Source of the DNA: an uncultured Lachnospiraceae bacterium
GTDB taxonomy: Bacteria > Bacillota > Clostridia > Lachnospirales > Lachnospiraceae
Direction of reading: 5' to 3'
Assembly: GCA_902783305.1 (NCBI GenBank)
Contig: CACZQU010000547.1
Location: 1 to 6,690, forward strand
Length of the DNA: 6,690 nucleotides
Position numbers and translations under genes: made by a program. The first letter of the stretch is position 1; every line of letters begins with the position of its first letter. The notes under the pieces were generated by a model. It did not search any database. It worked only from the letters and a program-made list of their open reading frames with translations, and had not been told where the DNA came from. This document shows, piece by piece, positions 1 to 6,680 of this stretch.

Positions 1-972
1 GAAGTGGATCATGTAGAGAAGGTGACCTTCTTCCTCCGCCGGGAATATGTCTACAATGTTTATTATGGCAGCCGGGCCTTTCAAGGCGGTTCGGTGTACG
101 GCATAGATGACCAGTATTTAGACACCTGCGGGTACCGGGTGCGATCCGGACGCCGGTTTTTCAAGGATGATTATACCAGGTATCATAAGGTATGCCTGAT
201 TGACAGCTCTGCGGGGGAATACCTGTTCCCCGGGGAGGATCAGGTGGGAAAAATCATAGAGATTGGTTCTGAACCTTTTACGGTCGTCGGCGTGATACAG
301 CAGGATGAAACCTTTTCTGTAAAAATCAATAATTATGACGAGTATTCGCAGGCCTATCAGAGTGTCATGGGAAGCATTTTCATTCCCGCTGCGACCTGGC
401 CGATCATCTATTCCTTTGATCAGCCCGAAAACCTGGTGATCAAGGCGGACAGCACAGACAATATGTCAAAAGCCGGGAACGATGTGGCAAAGCTGCTGAA
501 TTCTTTTATTTCGAAGAAGGGAAGGTTTCAGTACAAGGCAAACGATATCATGGAGAAGGTCAGAAGCTCCCAGCAGCTCGCGGAGAGCACGAATGCCCTT
601 CTGATTGGAATAGCGGCGATTTCCCTTCTCGTAGGAGGAATCGGTGTGATGAATATCATGCTGGTTTCGGTTATCGAGAGAACCAAGGAAATCGGATTGA
701 AGAAGGCTATCGGGGCGAAAAAACGTACCATTCTCGGCCAGTTTCTGACAGAGGCGGCCGTGCTTACGACGCTTGGGGGGATTATCGGAGTAGCCGTCGG
801 TATAGCTGCGTCCAAGGTGATTTCCAATGTAGTCGGTACCCCGTCCGCGATTTCCGTTCCCTGGATTGTGATTTCTGTAGGTTTTTCCGCGATGATCGGA
901 CTTGTTTTCGGTTCCATTCCTTCGGTGCAGGCGGCCAACCTGAATCCGATAGATGCCTTGCGCAGTGAATAA
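1..972 (+). CDS. ABC transporter permease, MacB/FtsX type (5' end outside window)
   Basis: This is the C-terminal part of a membrane subunit of an ABC transporter of the MacB/FtsX (type VII) class. These proteins couple a cytoplasmic ATPase to export or mechanotransmission of peptides, antibiotics or lipids; the substrate cannot be read here. The frame is open from base 1, so the GTG at 4 is probably internal, and the N-terminal TM plus roughly 80-100 residues lie upstream. Counting from position 4, residues 1-190 are the extracytoplasmic MacB core-like domain (note FTVVGVIQ, a usual core strand). Three hydrophobic segments follow at about 199-222, 248-270 and 285-307. Between the first two lies the family's cytoplasmic coupling segment, ERTKEIGLKKAIGAKKRTIL. 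The end, NPIDALRSE, is the classic permease C-terminus (P-x-x-AL-R). The partner ATPase gene is probably just upstream. No terminator is visible between this gene and argS. Family assignment is secure; function is not. Confidence 0.92.
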   Translation, partial: EVDHVEKVTFFLRREYVYNVYYGSRAFQGGSVYGIDDQYLDTCGYRVRSGRRFFKDDYTRYHKVCLIDSSAGEYLFPGEDQVGKIIEIGSEPFTVVGVIQQDETFSVKINNYDEYSQAYQSVMGSIFIPAATWPIIYSFDQPENLVIKADSTDNMSKAGNDVAKLLNSFISKKGRFQYKANDIMEKVRSSQQLAESTNALLIGIAAISLLVGGIGVMNIMLVSVIERTKEIGLKKAIGAKKRTILGQFLTEAAVLTTLGGIIGVAVGIAASKVISNVVGTPSAISVPWIVISVGFSAMIGLVFGSIPSVQAANLNPIDALRSE

Positions 973-1001
973 GAAAATGGGGGCAGTCTGCATACTTTGT
1001 T

Positions 1002-1028
1002 TTGCGACAGTTTCTGATCGATTTTAAT
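1002..1028 (+). promoter_or_regulatory. Weak candidate promoter ahead of argS
   Basis: The 79-base gap between the permease gene and argS contains TTGCGA (1002-1007; 4 of 6 bases of the sigma-A -35 box) and TTTAAT (1023-1028; 5 of 6 bases of the -10 box). The spacer is only 15 bases, which is short. The gap is too small for a T-box leader, and I see no terminator-like hairpin in it. argS may instead be read through from the permease operon. Confidence 0.2.
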
Positions 1029-1051
1029 AGAGAAGGGGTTGAGAAGTATTC

Positions 1052-2818
1052 ATGGATCACTTAATGCAAAGGATGGAGAAGGAGCTGGCCAGAGCGTTTG
1101 AAGCTTCCGGATATGACTCAGGACTGGCCAGGGTCAGTCTTTCGAATCGTCCGGATCTTTGTGAGTTCCAGTGCAACGGAGCGATGGCGGGTGCAAAAGC
1201 ATACCGTAAAAAGCCTTTGGATATTGCCCGGGATGTCGTCTGTGAGCTTACACAAAGCCATGTGGTATGTCAGGCAGAGGCAGTGCCTCCCGGTTTTCTG
1301 AATTTCAATATCGCTCCTGAAGCCCTTTGCGAGTATCTGTCAGAGATGGAAGAGGACGATGCGCTGCTCGTGCGCAAGGAATCCGAGCCAAAAACGATCA
1401 TTATCGATTATGGCGGCCCGAATGTGGCGAAGCCTCTCCATGTCGGGCATCTGCGGTCGGCGATCATCGGAGAAAGCATCAAAAGAATCTGCAGATACAT
1501 GGGGAATCACGTGATAGGTGACATCCACCTGGGAGACTGGGGCCTGCAGATGGGACTGATCATCACCGAGCTTTCCCGGCGCAAGCCGGAGCTTTGCTAT
1601 TTTGACAGGAACTATGAGGGAGAATATCCCGTTGAAGCTCCCTTCACGATCGGAGAGCTGGAGGAGATCTATCCCTGTGCCAGCGCCCGGTCCAAGGAGG
1701 ATGAGGAATATCGTCAGGAGGCTCTTGAAGCGACGAAAGAAATGCAGAAGGGGCGCAGAGGATATCTGGCTCTGTGGAAAGCTGTCCTGGAGATCTCTAC
1801 CGAGGATCTGAAAAAGAATTATGAAAGGCTGGATGTCCACTTTGACCTCTGGAAGGGAGAATCGGACGTTCAGAAATATATTCCTGCCATGGTGCAGGAT
1901 ATGAAGGACAAAGGCATTGCGTTTGAAGACCAGGGAGCCCTGGTGGTGGATGTGAGGGAAGAGAACGACGCAAAAGAAGTACCTCCCTGTATTCTGCTCA
2001 AGTCGGATGGTGCTTCATTGTATACGACGACAGATCTTGCCACTATCCTTGAAAGGATGGAGCTTTATCATCCGGATGAGATTCTTTATATCGTCGACAA
2101 GCGTCAGGATCTGCATTTCGTTCAGGTGTTCCGCTGTGCGAGAAAGGCCGGGCTGGTAGATCAGGATACCCGGCTGACCTTCCTGGGCTTTGGAACAATG
2201 AACGGAAAAGACCTAAAGCCCTTCAAAACCCGTGATGGGGGCGTGATGCGCCTGGAAAACCTGATCGGGGAAATTAACGATGAGATGTTCCGCAAGATCG
2301 TGGAGAACCGTTCTGTGCGGGATAAGGATGCAGATGAGACGGCCCGGATTGTGGGACTGGCTGCTGTAAAATATGGGGATTTGTCCAATCAGGCTGCCAA
2401 GGATTATGTCTTTGATCCGGAGCGGTTTACCTCTTTTGAGGGGAATACGGGTCCTTATATTCTTTATACGATTGTCCGGATTAAATCTATCCTTGAGCGC
2501 TATATCAGTGAAGGAGGCCGTCCTGGAGAAGGCAGACTGCTTCCGCCTGCAAAGGAAAGCGAGAAAGAGCTGATGCTCCAGATTTCCGCATTTGCGGACG
2601 CCGTTGAAGGCGCTTATGAAGACAGAGCACCTCACAGAATATGCTCTTATATTTATGATGTATCCAATGCCTTCAACAGATTTTATCATGAAACGAAAAT
2701 TCTCGGAGAAGAGGACAAGGACCGCAGGAATTCTTATATCCGGCTGATCATGCTGGCCAGGAGGGTTCTGGAAGAATCAATATATCTTCTCGGATTTTCC
2801 TGTCCTGACAGGATGTAA
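1052..2818 (+). CDS. argS: Arginyl-tRNA synthetase (arginine--tRNA ligase)
   Basis: Cytoplasmic class Ia aminoacyl-tRNA synthetase that uses ATP to charge tRNA-Arg with arginine; essential for translation. At 588 residues it has the normal full bacterial length. Domains in order: the N-terminal Add1/Arg_tRNA_synt_N domain (about 1-110, with SNRPDLCEFQCNGAMA), then the Rossmann catalytic core with the HIGH-type signature HVGH at residues 130-133, preceded by GGPNVAKPL. The loop taking the place of KMSKS is MNGKDLKPFKTR (from residue 383), which is usual for ArgRS enzymes lacking canonical KMSKS. The C-terminal DALR anticodon-binding domain starts near NTGPYILYT and includes AFNRFYHE. The frame is intact. 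The start is chosen at ATG 1052: GAAGGGG (1032-1038) is 13 nt away and a weaker GAGAAG (1041-1046) is 5 nt away. It ends in tandem TAA TAA stops. The following cell-wall locus starts 27 bases later, suggesting co-transcription. Confidence 0.98.
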   Translation: MDHLMQRMEKELARAFEASGYDSGLARVSLSNRPDLCEFQCNGAMAGAKAYRKKPLDIARDVVCELTQSHVVCQAEAVPPGFLNFNIAPEALCEYLSEMEEDDALLVRKESEPKTIIIDYGGPNVAKPLHVGHLRSAIIGESIKRICRYMGNHVIGDIHLGDWGLQMGLIITELSRRKPELCYFDRNYEGEYPVEAPFTIGELEEIYPCASARSKEDEEYRQEALEATKEMQKGRRGYLALWKAVLEISTEDLKKNYERLDVHFDLWKGESDVQKYIPAMVQDMKDKGIAFEDQGALVVDVREENDAKEVPPCILLKSDGASLYTTTDLATILERMELYHPDEILYIVDKRQDLHFVQVFRCARKAGLVDQDTRLTFLGFGTMNGKDLKPFKTRDGGVMRLENLIGEINDEMFRKIVENRSVRDKDADETARIVGLAAVKYGDLSNQAAKDYVFDPERFTSFEGNTGPYILYTIVRIKSILERYISEGGRPGEGRLLPPAKESEKELMLQISAFADAVEGAYEDRAPHRICSYIYDVSNAFNRFYHETKILGEEDKDRRNSYIRLIMLARRVLEESIYLLGFSCPDRM

Positions 2819-2824
2819 TAAAAG

Positions 2825-2831
2825 AAAGGAG
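2825..2831 (+). promoter_or_regulatory. Ribosome binding site with long spacing for the 2846 frame
   Basis: AAAGGAG lies just after the argS stops and is the only good Shine-Dalgarno between argS and 3245. It is 14 nt from the ATG at 2846, longer than the usual 5-10 nt, and no ATG, GTG or TTG in that frame lies nearer. It marks translation of the transpeptidase locus as beginning at 2846 rather than at 3245. Confidence 0.6.
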
Positions 2832-2845
2832 CCAGTTTATCTGAA

Positions 2846-3031
2846 ATGAGTGATCAGGAGTATATGGGGAAGCAAAGCAGCGACAGGACAAAGGAACGCA
2901 GAAAGGCGGCTTCACCAAACAGGGAACGATCCACCAGAAGACATTCCTTCAACAGGGCGATTCGCATCGACTGGGATAAGGTGAGTTTTTCTCCGGAGGA
3001 ATGGGAGCAGGATAATACGGGGGAAAACTAG
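2846..3031 (+). CDS. Short 61-aa frame, probable N-terminal part of the L,D-transpeptidase gene cut by TAG
   Basis: The frame encodes 61 residues, strongly basic and polar in the middle (RTKERRKAASPNRERSTRRH), then RIDWDKVSFSPEEWEQDN and a TAG stop. There is no signal peptide, membrane segment or recognised domain. It is the first frame after argS and follows the only good ribosome site in the region. After the TAG the same frame stays open through 3032-3244 into the transpeptidase. If the TAG were a sense codon (CAG, Gln, is one single-base alternative), the product would be an 879-residue protein. I therefore read it as the 5' piece of one gene, not as an independent small protein. The alternative is a real basic leader peptide translated ahead of the transpeptidase. 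No homologous small protein comes to mind. Confidence 0.5.
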   Translation: MSDQEYMGKQSSDRTKERRKAASPNRERSTRRHSFNRAIRIDWDKVSFSPEEWEQDNTGEN

Positions 3032-3051
3032 GATTCCGAGAGGATTCTCGG
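3029..3051 (+). other. In-frame TAG followed by a perfect 6-bp hairpin
   Basis: The TAG (3029-3031) interrupts an otherwise open frame running from 2846 to 5485. Four bases later CCGAGA (3036-3041) and TCTCGG (3046-3051) form a perfect inverted repeat around the tetraloop GGAT. The hairpin has no T-tract after it, so it is not an intrinsic terminator. GGATTC also occurs as a direct repeat at 3031-3036 and 3042-3047, an 11-base period that partly explains the inverted repeat. The sequence facts are certain. Any role in readthrough, or in causing a mutation or assembly error, is inference. Confidence 0.5.
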
Positions 3052-3244
3052 CCTGGAGGCGTTATCCTTTGCTTCTGTTCAGGCCAGAGAGCTCAAAGCA
3101 GAGAACAGGAAACGGAAAAAAAGCCCAAGGCCGGTTCAGAGAAGCCGTTATAAAGCTCCTGTTGAGTTTATCGAAAATGAGCTCGACGGGGAGAATGAGT
3201 ATGAGCGGGAACAGGAGCAGCCGCTGCATTTACTATATGATGAT

Positions 3245-5485
3245 ATGCCGGATACGGATGAACCAGACATATCCAGAATGCGTTTTGATATCGACGATTC
3301 TTTGTCAGAAGACGAAGAGGACCGGGAAGAGACTTCTGTGCCAGGAAAACAGCCGGAGAAGAAATCTTCAGCTGACCCGGCAAAGCTGTCAAAGACAGCG
3401 GAAGCAGATGAGGAGACCGGGACGGTTCAGCATGCTGCATTGCCGGAGAACAATGAAGAAAGTATTCCGGTGGAAGAAAAGTCTTCAAAGGATATTTCCG
3501 GGAATGCTTCCGCTGATCCCGTTGAGACTGTGAAAGAAGAAATCATACCGGAAGCCGCTGATCACACCAGAGAAAACATCAGCGATTCTTCTTCCGTCCG
3601 ACCAGAAGAGGGAGAGTCTGTGGTAAATCCGGAGGATTCTGCCGAAACCGACAGGCAGACGGATACAGACGAGGCTCATAAGACGGAGCAGACTGGCGCT
3701 GAAGCAGACGACCTGAAGGCTGATCCGGAAGCGGAGGAACAAGCTTCAGTACCGGAAGAAGCTGCAGCCAAGGCAAAGGAAGAAACTGTAAAAGAAGCCG
3801 GAGAACAGGAAGAGACACAGGAAGCCGCCGGAGCTCAGGAAGAAAAGAAGATAACGGATCAGGGTGACGCAGCAGAAGAAAAAACCGATCAGGCAAAAGA
3901 AAATCAGCCGCGTCAGATCGTCCGTTCCGTAAAAAAGGCTGGTCCGCAGCGCAGAAAATCTGCCCGCCCGCAGCGGATTTCTTATGTCAACCTGGCGGCA
4001 AAGGAAGCGTATTCTGCTCCGGAAACGGAAACAGAGGATCTGGCGGGCGCTGAAGCTTCTGATCTGTCCAAAAGGAAAACCAGACTGTTCCGTATTGCGG
4101 CCGGGATGGTCGCAACCATCCTTGTGGCGGCATATGCCGGCATCAGCTATTATTATGTCGATCATTTCTTTAATGGTACGAGCATTAACGGGATCAACTG
4201 TTCCGGAAAAACTGCATATGAGACGGAGCAGCTTTTTGCCGACGAACTGAAGGATTATTCCATCAAGGTCACTTCGCGCAACAACGAAGACCAGGAGATT
4301 AAGGGCAGTGATATCGGTTACAGGTATTTTTCCGATGGCGAGATTCTGGCTCTTCTCAAGAAGCAGAAGCCCTATGCCTGGATCACCGGCCTGTTCATGG
4401 GCAGGAAATATACGATGACAGAGAATTCCACCTTTGACAAGACACTGCTCCAGACCCAGCTGCGGGAACTGAACTGCGCCAGGGAGGAAAATCAGGTGGA
4501 GCCTCAGGATGCTTATGTGACGATGGTGAACAATGAGTTCTCCATTGTTCCTGAGACCGAGGGAAGCGAGTTGATCGTCAAAGAGGCCTACAAGGTTCTC
4601 GACAATGCCGTTGCATCCGGTCAGCCGTCCGTGGATTTTACGTCTGAGGATTCTGTCTATGCAGAGGCAGAAATCAAGCAGGACAGTTCCGCTCTCCTGT
4701 CCATGCTGGATGCGTACAACAATTATGCGCGTGCGAATATCACGTACAAATTCGGCAAGGAGACCGTAAAGCTTGACGGGGATACGATCAAGACCTGGCT
4801 TGAGTTTGACGATAAGGGACAGCTTCTGACCAACTCCGATATGTTTATTTCCAATATTCAAAGCTATGTGGAGGATCTGGCCGCGAAATATGATACAGTG
4901 GGAACCATGAGAGATTTTACAGCCTCAGACGGACGCAGTGTCAGTGTCTACAGCTATGCCTATGGCTGGATGATCGATGAAGAGGCGGAGAGCGCTCTGC
5001 TTCAGGAGGAGGTCATGAGCGGAGCCACTGTCACCAGAGAGCCGGTCTGGGCAATGACCGCAAATGCCTATGGCGCCAATGATATTGGAGATACTTATAT
5101 CGAGGTGGATCTGAGTGACCAGCATATGTATTACTACCAGAACGGAAGTGTGATTTTTGATTCGGATTTTGTCAGCGGAGATCTTACCATAGACGGACGA
5201 GCGACACCGGAAGGGATTTATACTCTTTATGGCAAGCAGAGTCCTGCCGTTCTGCGCGGAGCAATTCAGGAGAGTACAGGCCTTCCGGAATACGAGACGG
5301 AGGTTTCGTTCTGGATGCCATTTAACGGAGGAATCGGTTTCCATGACGCGGACTGGCAGCCTTATTTCGGCGGTGACCGTTTCCTCGGCGGCGGCTCCCA
5401 TGGATGCATCAATCTTCCATATTATGCGGCGGCTACTCTGTATGATATTATCCAGTATGATGTTCCTATTGTCTGTTTTTATTGA
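3245..5485 (+). CDS. Membrane-anchored L,D-transpeptidase (YkuD domain) with long acidic cytoplasmic extension
   Basis: Catalyses beta-lactam-tolerant 3->3 cross-linking of peptidoglycan stem peptides on the outer face of the membrane. Numbering is from ATG 3245 (746 aa). Residues 1-220 are a low-complexity Glu/Ala/Lys-rich region. Residues 221-250 are a basic patch (VRSVKKAG, RRKSARPQR). One TM helix lies at about 283-305 with no cleavage site, giving an N-in, C-out anchor. Residues 307-600 resemble the putative peptidoglycan-binding region (PG_binding_4, PF12229) found in such enzymes; FNGTSINGINCSGKTAYE opens it. The YkuD domain spans about 615-746 with upstream His700 and the motif SHGCINLP, giving His719 and catalytic Cys721. 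The part from the TM onward (about 464 aa) matches the architecture and size of Enterococcus faecium Ldt(fm). The ATG at 3245 has no usable ribosome site, nor does the next at 3278. The true start is probably 2846, across the TAG at 3029. The enzyme half is intact; whether it is translated is open. Confidence 0.9.
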   Translation: MPDTDEPDISRMRFDIDDSLSEDEEDREETSVPGKQPEKKSSADPAKLSKTAEADEETGTVQHAALPENNEESIPVEEKSSKDISGNASADPVETVKEEIIPEAADHTRENISDSSSVRPEEGESVVNPEDSAETDRQTDTDEAHKTEQTGAEADDLKADPEAEEQASVPEEAAAKAKEETVKEAGEQEETQEAAGAQEEKKITDQGDAAEEKTDQAKENQPRQIVRSVKKAGPQRRKSARPQRISYVNLAAKEAYSAPETETEDLAGAEASDLSKRKTRLFRIAAGMVATILVAAYAGISYYYVDHFFNGTSINGINCSGKTAYETEQLFADELKDYSIKVTSRNNEDQEIKGSDIGYRYFSDGEILALLKKQKPYAWITGLFMGRKYTMTENSTFDKTLLQTQLRELNCAREENQVEPQDAYVTMVNNEFSIVPETEGSELIVKEAYKVLDNAVASGQPSVDFTSEDSVYAEAEIKQDSSALLSMLDAYNNYARANITYKFGKETVKLDGDTIKTWLEFDDKGQLLTNSDMFISNIQSYVEDLAAKYDTVGTMRDFTASDGRSVSVYSYAYGWMIDEEAESALLQEEVMSGATVTREPVWAMTANAYGANDIGDTYIEVDLSDQHMYYYQNGSVIFDSDFVSGDLTIDGRATPEGIYTLYGKQSPAVLRGAIQESTGLPEYETEVSFWMPFNGGIGFHDADWQPYFGGDRFLGGGSHGCINLPYYAAATLYDIIQYDVPIVCFY

Positions 5486-5516
5486 GAATAAGGCAAACCT
5501 GTTGAGGATATGAGAA

Positions 5517-5819
5517 ATGCTTGATACGAGCTTTGGAGTGATTTTGACCGTTGCCGCATTTGTGCTTGGGATTCTTCTTCTGACAGGTCATGGGGATTTC
5601 CTTCTGTCCGGAACCGGGAGCGAAGAGCGCAGGAAAATCTATGATATGGATAAGCTGTCGAAAGCAAGCGGAATTGCGATGATCTTTTTTGGAATCGCCA
5701 CGGGGATTGACTGTTTTACCGTTACCCCGGCGGCCAAGATAATCTATACCTTGTCTATCATTGTCATTTTCGCTTTGATGGTTTTCTACATTCAGAAGAA
5801 ATGTAAAAAATCAAAGTGA
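5517..5819 (+). CDS. DUF3784 family small membrane protein
   Basis: A 100-residue protein with three predicted membrane helices at about 6-23, 50-68 and 74-92 and a basic tail (KKCKKSK). The stretch after the first helix, GHGDFLLSG, followed by EERRKIYDMDKLSKASG, fits the DUF3784 family as I know it: a glycine-rich turn plus a Lys/Arg-Tyr-Asp segment before helix two. The function of this family is unknown. It is common in Firmicutes as a short multi-pass protein. The start is ATG 5517, served by GAGG (5504-5507) nine bases upstream; the ATG at 5510 runs into a stop at once. It lies 31 bases after the transpeptidase gene with no terminator between, so it is probably translated from the same message. 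An intrinsic terminator follows at 5900. Confidence 0.85.
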   Translation: MLDTSFGVILTVAAFVLGILLLTGHGDFLLSGTGSEERRKIYDMDKLSKASGIAMIFFGIATGIDCFTVTPAAKIIYTLSIIVIFALMVFYIQKKCKKSK

Positions 5820-5899
5820 AAAGCTGACCGCATCATTTTCGGATGTTTTACGTCAGAGCTGCATGTACAGTTATCAATGAATGAGAGTGTAACAGATGG

Positions 5900-5935
5900 A
5901 AGACCCGGAGGTCGATCAGGACTTCCGGGTCTTTT
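5900..5935 (+). terminator. Rho-independent terminator ending the rightward unit
   Basis: GACCCGGAGG (5902-5911) pairs with CTTCCGGGTC (5922-5931) as a 10-bp GC-rich stem with one G-T wobble. Two A-T pairs extend it (5900-5901 with 5932-5933). The loop is 10 bases, and the right arm runs into TTTT (5932-5935). It lies 80 bases after the DUF3784 stop. Read on the other strand the tail is only TCTTCC, so it probably terminates the + strand unit well and the convergent HAD gene less well. Confidence 0.85.
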
Positions 5936-5975
5936 CATGTCGTTTTGAGGATCTGCCCACATAGTACACGAATGA

Positions 5976-6593
5976 TCATAAGGCAGCATGCAGCAGATCT
6001 GCAGGCTCTTTTATCCTCATTTGTGCTTCGGGGACAGAGCCGAAGCCATAGGAGGCAAAAATGAAAGGAACGCCTGCCTGCAGACAGGACCGGTAATCCC
6101 CCATGGTATCTCCGACATAGCAAGGGGAAAGGAGATGGTGCTTTTCAACGATCCTTGAGAGATTTCCTGCTTTGTCCAGACCGGTATCGCCTGGACAAAG
6201 ATGATCGGCAAACAGATGCCCCAGACCGGTGGATTCAAGAAATACTTCGATATATCCCGCCTGACAGTTGCTGACAATATAAAGAGGAATCCTTTCAGAG
6301 AGCTTTTCCAGAGTCCGGACCATACCCTTGTACAGCGGAGCGGGAGTTTTCAGCAGGGCGGCATGCTCTGCCTGGCAGCATCCATCGATCAGACGAAGCT
6401 GTTCCTCTTGCGGCATGGAAGGGAAAATCTGCCTCGCAATGTCCGGAAGAAGCTGGCCGAATAAGCTTTTCAGGCGCGCGGAGGTCAGACTCAGGGAGAT
6501 TCCTTCGCCGGCAAGGTACTGGTTCCATGCGCTGGCGACAATCTCCGTAGAATCCCAGAGAGTACCGTCTACATCAAAAATCATACTATCCAT
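5976..6593 (-). CDS. HAD-superfamily hydrolase, phosphoglycolate phosphatase-like
   Basis: A cytoplasmic haloacid dehalogenase-type phosphatase of 205 residues, usual for subfamily IA enzymes. All four HAD motifs are present. Motif I is DVDGTLWDS, with nucleophile Asp7 and acid/base Asp9. Motif II is Ser108 in YIVSNC. Motif III is Lys141 in GLDKAG. Motif IV is VGDTMGD, with Mg2+-binding Asp162 and Asp166. The helical C1 cap occupies about residues 15-85. It should hydrolyse a small phosphomonoester through an aspartyl-phosphate intermediate; phosphoglycolate, sugar phosphates and nucleotides are all possible, and the sequence does not choose. The start at 6593 is fixed by a perfect AGGAGG seven bases upstream, favouring it over the second Met at codon 4. 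The gene is convergent with the DUF3784 gene, has its own promoter at the right edge, and ends in TGA. It has no evident functional link to the transpeptidase locus. Confidence 0.94.
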   Translation of the reverse strand: MDSMIFDVDGTLWDSTEIVASAWNQYLAGEGISLSLTSARLKSLFGQLLPDIARQIFPSMPQEEQLRLIDGCCQAEHAALLKTPAPLYKGMVRTLEKLSERIPLYIVSNCQAGYIEVFLESTGLGHLFADHLCPGDTGLDKAGNLSRIVEKHHLLSPCYVGDTMGDYRSCLQAGVPFIFASYGFGSVPEAQMRIKEPADLLHAAL

Positions 6594-6600
6594 TGGTTTG

Positions 6601-6606
6601 CCTCCT
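6601..6606 (-). promoter_or_regulatory. Consensus Shine-Dalgarno for the HAD gene
   Basis: On the minus strand AGGAGG precedes the ATG at 6593 with a seven-base spacer. This is ideal spacing and identifies the start codon. Confidence 0.9.
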
Positions 6607-6641
6607 GAATGAAGTCGAAACGATGCTTATCACCTTGGACA

Positions 6642-6670
6642 ATTGTAACCGGGAGAGCACAAAAACGCAA
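6642..6670 (-). promoter_or_regulatory. Sigma-A-type promoter for the HAD gene
   Basis: Read on the minus strand, a -35 element TTGCGT (6665-6670; 3 of 6 consensus bases) is followed after exactly 17 bases by the -10 element TACAAT (6642-6647; 5 of 6). Transcription would start near 6635, leaving a leader of about 40 bases that holds the AGGAGG. The weak -35 box overlaps a palindrome, as expected for a regulated promoter. Confidence 0.55.
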
Positions 6671-6680
6671 GCGTTTGCCG
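6665..6680. promoter_or_regulatory. LacI-family-like operator over the -35 box
   Basis: The + strand reads ACGCAAGCGTTTGCCG. Its 12-base core GCAAGCGTTTGC fits the GCAAnCGnTTGC pattern of PurR/LacI-family operators, with the central CG typical of the family and 5 of 6 arm positions symmetric. It overlaps the -35 box of the HAD promoter, so a bound repressor would block it. It could equally serve a divergent gene beyond the right edge. The regulator is unknown. Confidence 0.35.

Noticed and set aside
466..993. Minus-strand open frames opposite the ABC permease.
   Set aside because: They are shadows of a well-supported permease whose TM pattern and C-terminal motif read on the plus strand.
973..1051. 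Possible T-box or other amino-acid-responsive leader for argS.
   Set aside because: The gap is only 79 bases, far too short for a T-box, and no antiterminator or terminator pair is visible.
2198..2236. Apparent loss of the KMSKS motif in ArgRS.
   Set aside because: Many bacterial ArgRS enzymes lack canonical KMSKS and use a loop of the GKDxKPFKTR type, as here. This is not a defect.
3069..3533. A 154-codon + strand frame overlapping the start of the transpeptidase, possible restart by frameshift.
   Set aside because: Its product is a low-complexity Arg/Cys/Met-rich string typical of an out-of-frame reading. The frame before and after the TAG is the same, so no frameshift is needed.
3746..4861. 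A 371-codon open frame on the minus strand, antisense to the transpeptidase.
   Set aside because: It lies entirely inside a gene with clear domains, its product has no recognisable domain and an unnatural composition, and no promoter or ribosome site was seen. Long antisense frames are expected opposite Glu/Lys-rich coding sequence.
5822..5860. Imperfect nested hairpin (CTGAC/GTCAG outside, CATC/GATG inside) just after the DUF3784 stop.
   Set aside because: The stems are short and interrupted and no T-tract follows. The real terminator is the much stronger hairpin at 5900-5935.
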